From contig CAZUCY010000091.1 of the NCBI GenBank assembly GCA_964618785.1, forward strand, positions 1 through 15,416: 15,416 nucleotides of DNA, in the 5' to 3' direction. The stretch comes from FEN-1297 sp964618785 (GTDB taxonomy: Bacteria; Bacteroidota; Ignavibacteria; Ignavibacteriales; Ignavibacteriaceae). The notes under the pieces were generated by a model. It searched no databases. It was not told the origin of the DNA and saw nothing but the letters and a program-made list of their open reading frames with translations. Position numbers and translations under genes: made by a program. Below, in pieces: positions 14,599 through 15,416 of the stretch; within the stretch, counting starts at the first letter, position 1, and the number at the start of each line of letters is the position of its first letter.

Positions 14599-15416
14599 CT
14601 ACTGATCGTTATTTTGTTGTTGAAGGTGATAGTATTTAATTTTTTCTCTTTCCTGTTGAAGATCGTCTTTAAGCGGAGTTGCAGACTGGGGACTTGATAA
14701 TTTCTCTTTTATTGAAGGAACAAAGGTCGTTTTAAGCAGTATTACTAGTTCTTTCTTTTCAATTAAATCATCGTCATAGCCAAAAATGTATCTTAAACCG
14801 AAAAACCACCATGGTAGATCCTTCAAAAACGGAATGCCTTCTCTGGTTTTAGTGATTTGATCTATATACATTCCTCCAATTACGGTTTCTTCGCCATCGA
14901 CCATTACAACTTTTGTATCAGCCGATGTCTTATCAATAATTGTTGTTGTAGCATTGGGAACAAATGAGCTTCTTTCAACATGAATTTTTAATAAGATATA
15001 ATTCATATTATCTTCGGTAATAATATGCGGCGTAACAAGAACAATTGAACCAGTAGAATAAAAATTATCAATTATATTTCCTGAAAAATCTTTTTGTTTA
15101 ATGTCAATATCCTGTCCGTCTTGAAGTCTGGCATCGGTGCCATCTAATACGGTAACATTTGGGCTTGAAATAATATCTCCAACGACATCATTATCAAAGG
15201 CTTGTAATACAGCAGACACCTGTCCGGAGAAGCCTCCGATACTGTAACTTGTATTGGCGTTAATATTAAAACCGGGCGTTACTATAGGTGTACCGGAACT
15301 TGATGATCCGGTAGTGCTGTTAGCGGGTGTAAAACCATTAAGAGTACCGGTTACGCTCGAAATTCCATTGGCGAATAAAGTCTGCCAATTTACGCCCAAC
15401 TGCCTTTCTTTATTAA
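14599..15416 (-). CDS. Secretin C-terminal domain (GspD/PilQ family), N-terminus outside window
   Basis: The reading frame continues to the right edge with residues NKERQLGVNWQ, so the TTG codon at 15399 is internal and not a start; about 271 residues are visible. Secretins form the outer-membrane gated channel of type II secretion systems and type IV pili. The visible part has the secretin core: ISSPNVTVLDGTDARLQDGQ, the TPHI segment (VLVTPHIITEDNMNYILLKI) and the C-terminal signature VDGEETVIGGMYIDQ followed by GIPFLKDLPWWF and KKELVILL. A Gly/Ser/Thr-rich linker precedes the core. After it comes a charged, Gln-rich tail of about 45 residues ending in a run of Q and N. Which machine it serves cannot be decided from this fragment. 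It is the upstream member of a four-gene unit with signalling genes. Confidence 0.9.
   Translation of the reverse strand, partial: NKERQLGVNWQTLFANGISSVTGTLNGFTPANSTTGSSSSGTPIVTPGFNINANTSYSIGGFSGQVSAVLQAFDNDVVGDIISSPNVTVLDGTDARLQDGQDIDIKQKDFSGNIIDNFYSTGSIVLVTPHIITEDNMNYILLKIHVERSSFVPNATTTIIDKTSADTKVVMVDGEETVIGGMYIDQITKTREGIPFLKDLPWWFFGLRYIFGYDDDLIEKKELVILLKTTFVPSIKEKLSSPQSATPLKDDLQQEREKIKYYHLQQQNNDQ

Noticed and set aside
15397..15399. TTG as start codon of the secretin gene
   Set aside because: The frame stays open upstream to the window edge (NKERQ before LGVNWQ), and the visible sequence begins inside the secretin domain, so the true start lies outside the window.
1..15416. CRISPR arrays, insertion sequences or long direct repeats
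   Set aside because: I saw no regularly spaced repeats, transposase coding regions or terminal inverted repeats on reading both strands, including around the restriction-modification pair.

Overview
This is an A+T-rich stretch of a bacterial chromosome carrying eleven protein genes and one tRNA gene. The genes at both edges are cut by the window. The likely source is the Bacteroidota/Ignavibacteriota/Chlorobiota group. That is inferred from the low G+C, weak Shine-Dalgarno sites, several multi-domain hybrid kinases, and a TTTG-N20-TATATTTG element (the Bacteroidota -33/-7 promoter form) just upstream of a tRNA-Lys gene with no encoded CCA. Nothing fixes the species.

Left part (1-6296, all minus strand, so read from right to left): a small four-cysteine membrane protein; queC (preQ0 synthase); a DNA methyltransferase; a TdeIII-like restriction endonuclease; queF (preQ0 to preQ1 reductase); and glnD (PII uridylyltransferase), whose C-terminal ACT region lies beyond position 1. 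The methyltransferase start overlaps the end of queC by 8 bases, and the endonuclease starts 1 base after the methyltransferase stop. A complete restriction-modification pair therefore sits, probably co-transcribed and translationally coupled, between two consecutive steps of queuosine precursor synthesis.

Middle (6297-6994): about 550 bp of A+T-rich DNA with no gene that I can support, then tRNA-Lys(UUU) on the minus strand with a probable terminator and a Bacteroidota-type promoter.

Right part (6995-15416): a dense two-component signalling region. On the plus strand, an NtrC-type sigma-54 activator is followed 3 bp later by a soluble PAS/GAF histidine kinase with a C-terminal receiver. On the minus strand, reading inward from the right edge, are a secretin (5' end outside the window), a lone receiver protein, a 1068-residue membrane hybrid kinase with two receivers, and a receiver-DHp protein that lacks the kinase ATPase domain. 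These four are 7, 3 and 1 bases apart. The two transcription units converge with stop codons overlapping by 9 bp. Together the region encodes six receiver domains, three DHp histidines and one sigma-54 output protein, which looks like a branched phosphorelay. Its linkage to a secretin suggests control of a type IV pilus or type II secretion machine, but the sequence does not prove this.
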